A stretch of 64,000 nt of DNA from assembly GCA_000711775.1 (NCBI GenBank), contig ARYC01017974.1, positions 1 to 64,000 of the forward strand. Reading direction: 5' to 3'. Every line of letters begins with the position of its first letter. Position 1 is the first letter of the stretch. The position numbers and the translations under genes were made by a program. Shown in pieces: positions 59,220 through 64,000 of the stretch. The notes below the pieces were generated by a model that did not search any database, was not told where the DNA came from, and was given only the letters and a program-made list of their open reading frames with translations. The stretch is from Oxytricha trifallax. Lineage: Eukaryota; Ciliophora; Spirotrichea; Sporadotrichida; Oxytrichidae.

Positions 59220-61979
59220 ATGGAATCAACAAGCAGAACTGTAAACATTACTCATGGAGATCTACCACCTGAGTAATCTGTCATTCCTAAACCCCTATCC
59301 CACAAAGACAAGTAAGTTATTGATATTCTTTGTAGATTTTAATCTGATTAATCTGTAAATAGGTTATTGTTGATGATTGTGAGAGTGGGTGATGAGAGAA
59401 GGCACTTGAGAGATGAACATCTAAGGAAACTCAAAGACTTCCTTTTGCTAGAACAAACTCAATCAAACTACAGAGAGTTAGCTATTGACACCCTGCAAAA
59501 GTGTATAAAGAACTTACCTCATAAAGTCATGTTGTATGCTGCACTAGTCACCTTGATCAACAACTCAAATGCAGAAGGACATGAAATGATTTAAGATTTA
59601 ATCGAAAGATTAATCTCTGATATTCCTGAATCAATATTGATGAGCAGTCAAAAAGCAGACTCAGCCAGTAATCTTGACATTCACGCTAAAAGCATCATGA
59701 GATTTATTGGTGCTGCTACTGAATATGGATTGATCAACCCTTCTTTGACACTTAAGATTATTTAAGAAATTTTCAACTTTGTGGTGAAATAAGATATCAA
59801 GAGTGATTTAGTGTTGGAGAGTTTGCTATTTTGCATTTAACTTGCTGTAAGATAAATATCTTTTTTTAAATTTAAATTTAGGCTTCTCAATTAAATCAGA
59901 TAGCTGAGTTCAATGACTTGATTGCATCATTGAAAGGGTTATTTGAAAAGAGATCAAATCTCTAACTGTAAAGAAGAAAAGCTTTATTTTCAAATAATAA
60001 CCTTGAACGCTTGCATGACATTCAAAATTTAGATCACTTAACTTAACAATGGCATCATTTCTAACAAAATCCTGATAAGAAAATCCAACAAAGCAGAGTT
60101 TTATTATCTGTCTCAGATGAATTCTAGAATGAGCTGAAGACTAACAATAAAGCCATCTCTAGTTTTAAAGCAGAGATGAATTTCAGTAAAGTCTTATAAG
60201 AATCAACAATTGAATATCGCCATGTTTTAATTTCAAATTTAATTTTATTATTGTCAACAATAAGATAACTGAAAATTCGCAATTACACGGTTATTTTTCA
60301 ACCTATCCTTAAAATCCTCTTAATCTTAAACTTGACAATTCATTAGAACGTGCAATCTTTGAAGACTTAATTGGAATGATTTTGTAATCTTTTGCAGATT
60401 CCCAGGAAATGGCTTCTCACAACTTATGGTCAACTTACATTCATGATGATTTGAAAAACAGCCAACCACAGTTAATTCTCAATACAATCTTTACAAGATT
60501 ACTACACTTGCCAAATTCACACAGAAATCCCATTTATAATTATTTTATTATATATAAATTATTTTCTATGCTTCAGTTTCCATATCAGTTGCTAACCAGA
60601 CTAAAGATTAAGAAAGCTTCAAGAATTTCAAATAAATGATTGAAGATTCAATAGCATATTACTTCAAAGATTTTTCAAGTTATGACATAGACATCTAGAA
60701 CAGACTGATAGAATATACCAGTTTTTATATCAGTCAGCATGACTTCAAGTTTGATTCTCTTCTTGAGAAATTTGAGAGCAAGGAAGTTGATGAGCAACTT
60801 TTCAAGAGACTTTTGATTTCAGTTGTTCGTATGTCTTACATCAAGAAGATATAGTCTTCTATTGATGAGAAATATCATGGATATTTGCCAGAGGATAGAG
60901 AGTTCTAAGAACCCAAACTGATGTATTGCACCGAATAGTAGGATAGCCCTGATGCTCAAATCATTCTAGACTTACTAAATCAAAAGGAGACACCTGAAAA
61001 CTTAAAAGCTGCATTGGCTGGAGAGAATTCAAAGATTGAGGCAAGTGGAGAACAAATGAAGGAAATCTTTTTAGAATGCATAATTTCAAAAACAAAGAAA
61101 AGTTTAGAGCATCTCAAAAGAGTATTTGAGCATTATTACCAGCATATTATGCAGCCATTCTTCCTTGGAGACACAATTGCAGAAAGTTAAGTGACATTAT
61201 TGGTTTGAAACATAGTCCTTGATTTTTAATATGTTTGAGTTATCCTAATCAATTTATTACATATCTCCAGAATTAGTTTTAATATTTAAACTAACTAAGT
61301 GACTTTAATTAGAACAATTTGCAATATCTGGATCAACAACCCAAAGAAGAATCTTCAAATCATTCAATATATTTTTTAAGGAAAATATTATTTACACCTT
61401 AAATTAATATTATTGATTGAGAAACTCTACTCTCTTGGAATTATTGTGCCAAAGTATGCTTTAGTATATTCCTTCCAAGCTTTAAATGATCTTTCAGTTA
61501 AAGAGCAGCAATCTAATGAGAATATTCACTCTTAGATAATTTCACTTTTAGTGAAATCTGTGAGTCACAGACCAAGCCAGTTGTTCACTCTCTACAACTA
61601 GAAAGATAACCCTATCTCTCAAAGGGAGAAAGATAGACAGGCACTTGAAGGGGAAGGAAATGCTGCTAATGCTCATCCTGCTCATTTCGATTTATCCTTG
61701 TCCAAAAGATTGGTGATCAAGAATGACGCAGACTTTGAAAATCAACACAAGCTTGCTTGCTAAGAGAGGGATGAAGTTATCAAGATGACTACTCAAAGCT
61801 ACTTGAAACTCATCAATGAGAACTAGAATGGTTTGAAAGAACTACAGAGTTAATTTGCTAGACTTCTGAGAGGTTACATTCATTCATTTAGTGGTCCTGC
61901 AATCATCGAAGCTGTCACTCAAATGGAGATCCAGAATGAAATTGCAAAGGAGACAGTTGAGATCATTAGATCATTGTGA
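59220..61979 (+). CDS. Nuclear cap-binding protein subunit 1 (CBP80)-like
   Basis: Large subunit of the nuclear m7G-cap complex, which binds capped RNA with CBP20. ATG 59220; intron 59312-59362 (gtaagt...aatag) and intron 59847-59881 keep frame; a further GT-AG gap lies near 60222-60263. Pointers: CCAT 60530-60533/60580-60583; TAAGTGAC 61188-61195/61296-61303; a short IES near 61372-61420. Sequence follows CBP80: LLLMIVRVGDERR, QSNYRELAIDTLQKCIKNLP, HKVMLYAALVTLIN (first MIF4G-like repeat), IMRFIGAATEYGLINPSLTL, YYFKDFSSYDIDIQNRLIEY, FISQHDFKFDSLLEK-like, LFKRLLISVVRMSYIKKIQS, LEHLKRVFEHYYQHIM, RTICNIWINNPKKNLQIIQY, and a C-terminal helical block ending ETVEIIRSL and TGA. About 790 residues, the usual family size. 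Confidence 0.75.
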
Positions 61980-62077
61980 GAGATTTATTTTTAATTAACC
62001 TTGATTTTAAACATAATTTGTATTTTTTAAACCTTAAATCAACTATCATTTAATTATAATTATAATAATCACTAATA

Positions 62078-62521
62078 ATGTTCGCTCAATCGCTAATTCA
62101 CTCCTGCAACTTCTCGTTTGATGAGCGCAGATATTGGATGCAATAGAACTCCTCTGAGTTATTCATTGACTAAGCCAATCACTGCGCGACTACTTGCATC
62201 ACTAATGTGAATGATAGCAATTAATACTCTGAGTAATCCAGAAGACTGATTTAAAGATAAAATTAAGCACCACAACATCAGCAATAAATAGATCAATAAT
62301 CACAATAGACTGTGGATTAATAATAACAATAGTAACAAGAACAGCAGGTGGAGATATTGAGTGGGAGAGAGCAAGAATGTGTCAGTAATTGCATAGAGAA
62401 GATGTTCATTAGTGAAAAGTTACTCAAGACATATTTACCATAGAAGTTTGCTAAAATCACTCAAAAAGACATTGAACATAGACTATAGTCAAATCATTAT
62501 TAAATTATAAATCATTTTTGA
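62078..62521 (+). CDS. Small TIM chaperone with a Gln-rich insertion between CX3C motifs
   Basis: 147 codons, ATG 62078 to TGA 62519-62521. Twin CX3C motifs: residues 36-40 (HCATTCITN) and 101-105 (LSGREQECVSNCIEKMF), with the LS-x-x-E-x-x-C-V-x-N-C pattern typical of Tim8/9/10/13. These act in the mitochondrial intermembrane space, carrying hydrophobic precursors; the four Cys form two disulphides that staple a helical hairpin. Family members have about 11-16 residues between the motifs and are 80-110 residues long; here the gap is 60 residues, nearly half Gln, with a run of seven. The Gln codons mix CAA, TAA, TAG and CAG. No pointer or intron signal brackets the insertion. Confidence 0.8.
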
Positions 62522-62741
62522 ATATAAAAAAATTAATTAAATTTAATAAATTATTGTTAAGTTATAAACAACCCTACTGATTCTTATGGAAAATATTTTA
62601 GTACTTGATTTCCTTAATTTAATATTTTATGGGTAAATGCTTATAATAAAATAAGTCATTATAAAAATCTCAATTAGAAACTAAAATATAGATACCTATA
62701 ATATTTTCATAATACTATTGATAAAATTATATAAATTAATT
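62522..62741. other. AT-rich spacer/IES before the Ca2+ ATPase block
   Basis: AT-rich, no coding frame continuous with the ATPase. Probably an IES whose upstream partner MDS is not in the window. Confidence 0.5.
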
Positions 62742-63943
62742 CAGAGATATCAAGGACAAACTCAAGGTTCTTGCTAGATCAACCCCAGAGGACAAATACA
62801 TGCTCGTCACTGGACTTAAAGAACTAAATGCAGTTGTCGCTGTCACTGGTGATGGTACAAATGATGCCCCAGCTCTCAAGAAAGCTGATGTTGGTTTCGC
62901 CATGGGAATCACTGGTACTGAGGTCGCCAAAGAAGCTTCAGATATTATTCTTTTGGATGACAACTTCGCTTCAATCATCACTGCAGTCAAATGGGGCAGA
63001 AATATTTACACCAACGTAAGAAAGTTCTTACAATTCCAACTTACCGTCAACGTAGTTGCTATGTTTATCGTGTTTTTGGGTGGAGTCGTTGTTGCTGATC
63101 CCCCTCTTACAGCCGTTCAAATGCTTTGGGTAAACCTTATCATGGATACATTCGCTGCTTTGGCTCTTGCCACTGAGCCTCCTTCTGAGAACATCCTTGA
63201 AGAGCCACCCTACAGCAGAACTGAAAGAATCGTTACTTCAGTTATGTGGAGAAACATTGTTGGCCAGGCAATCTTCCAAGCCACTTTCTTGATTGTGATG
63301 CTCTTCGCTGGAAAGCAGATTTTCGGAATTAATTACGATGAAAACACTCCTTTCTACAACGTTGATGCTAATGGAGTTAATACTCCTTCAGAAAAGACCA
63401 GACATTACACTTTGATCTTCAACACTTTTGTTTTCATGCAGGTCTTCAATGAAATCAACTCAAGAAAGCTTGGTGCCTTCGAATACAACGTATTCTCTGG
63501 GTTCTTCAACAACTTCTTGTTCATCAGCGTTATTATTCTTACTATTGTTGTCCAAGTAATTCTTGTTCAATATGGTGGCAAGCCAGTTAGAGCATGCCCA
63601 CTTACCTATACTGAACACGGTATCTGCCTTGGTATTCATATAATTGAAGTTATTTTATAATCGTTGACTTTAATCATATTTACTTATTGGTATGTTATCA
63701 TTCTTGCAAGCAGTGCTAGTTAAGGCTTTCTTGCCAATTAGCTGGTTCAGTAGATTCCAAATGAAGGAAGAGGCAATCTTTAATAGTAACTATTATTTAT
63801 TAATAATTTTTTGTAATTTATTTATTTGAATGACCGACGCAGAGGAGAAGGAAGCTTTCACTTCAACTTTCAGAAAGAGTTTCAGACAATCTCACAGAAG
63901 ATCCAACAACTCAGAGTCACAAAAGAATCTTAAGAAAGATTGA
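62742..63943 (+). CDS. Plasma-membrane Ca2+ ATPase (P2B type), C-terminal third only
   Basis: Starts abruptly inside the P domain: DIKDKLKVLARSTPEDKYML, VAVTGDGTNDAPALKKADVG (hinge motif TGDGTNDAP), ITGTEVAKEASDIILLDDNF, then membrane segments with QFQLTVNVVAMFIVFLGGVV, LTAVQMLWVNLIMDTFAALA (M6 with the Ca2+ ligands N and D) and FNTFVFMQVFNEINSRKLG. It continues past TAA 63658 as Gln to QQIPNEGRGNLQ near 63790; a probable short IES follows and a basic tail (FTSTFRKSFRQSHRRSNNSE) ends at TGA 63941-63943. P2B pumps are about 1000-1200 residues; the actuator domain, DKTGT phosphorylation site and N domain are missing upstream, where a different gene sits. Confidence 0.9.
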
Positions 63944-64000
63944 GATGCATAATAAAACAACTAAAATTATAAGTTATTATCTTTGTCTTGAGTAAATATC

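Noticed and set aside
61384-61414. AATATTATT direct repeat as a pointer in the CBP80-like gene
   Set aside because: Spacing of 22 bp would shift the frame; an ATT pointer giving QYIEKLYSLG fits better.
1-64000. tRNA, rRNA or CRISPR arrays
   Set aside because: No cloverleaf-like, rRNA-like or spacer-repeat structures were recognised; the tandem arrays have no unique spacers and the context is eukaryotic.

Overview
The window looks like micronuclear (germline) DNA of a stichotrich/hypotrich ciliate such as Oxytricha, Stylonychia or Tetmemena. I base this on four things read from the sequence. (1) Recognisable proteins read through in-frame TAA and TAG as Gln and stop only at TGA. (2) Genes are cut into short coding blocks (MDSs) separated by AT-rich spacers (IESs), and most block ends share a 2-9 bp direct repeat (pointer) that restores the frame when one copy and the spacer are removed. 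(3) TBE-type transposons with C4A4 telomere-like termini and AAT target duplications are present. (4) Introns are short GT-AG. The species cannot be fixed from the window.

Layout. 1-3570: two 22-bp satellites and a ~140-bp satellite. 3830-5495: GC-rich dispersed repeat, second inverted copy at 32030-33708. 6120-6996: decayed ARF GTPase gene between inverted repeats, followed by a foldback element (7072-7492). 9474-10676: casein-kinase-1-like gene (-). 12402-16200: secreted GNQY-repeat protein in about 9 MDSs, one junction being a 499-bp TBE remnant. 16480-20990: decayed ORF with a foldback inserted, plus orphan coding blocks. 22853-24288: internally deleted TBE. 25421-27520 and 28833-30990: two unidentified (-) genes. 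35126-45470: one protein kinase gene stretched over 10 kb; its IESs hold a 4.1-kb TBE, an inverted-duplicate TBE, a 622-bp foldback and a GC-rich island. 45707-46788: large foldback. 49071-50385: unidentified (-) gene. 50640-52020: paralogous kinase.

53235 to the end is gene-dense: a secreted possible chagasin-like inhibitor (-), a DOMON protein, a DOMON/cytochrome b561/cytochrome b5/reductase fusion, a putatively acylated unknown protein (-), a nuclear cap-binding CBP80-like protein, a small TIM chaperone with a Gln-rich insertion, and the C-terminal third of a plasma-membrane Ca2+ ATPase whose 5' part is absent. In the somatic nucleus these would be separate small chromosomes, so adjacency here does not imply an operon or shared function. 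Identities come from reading motifs by eye; no database search was possible.
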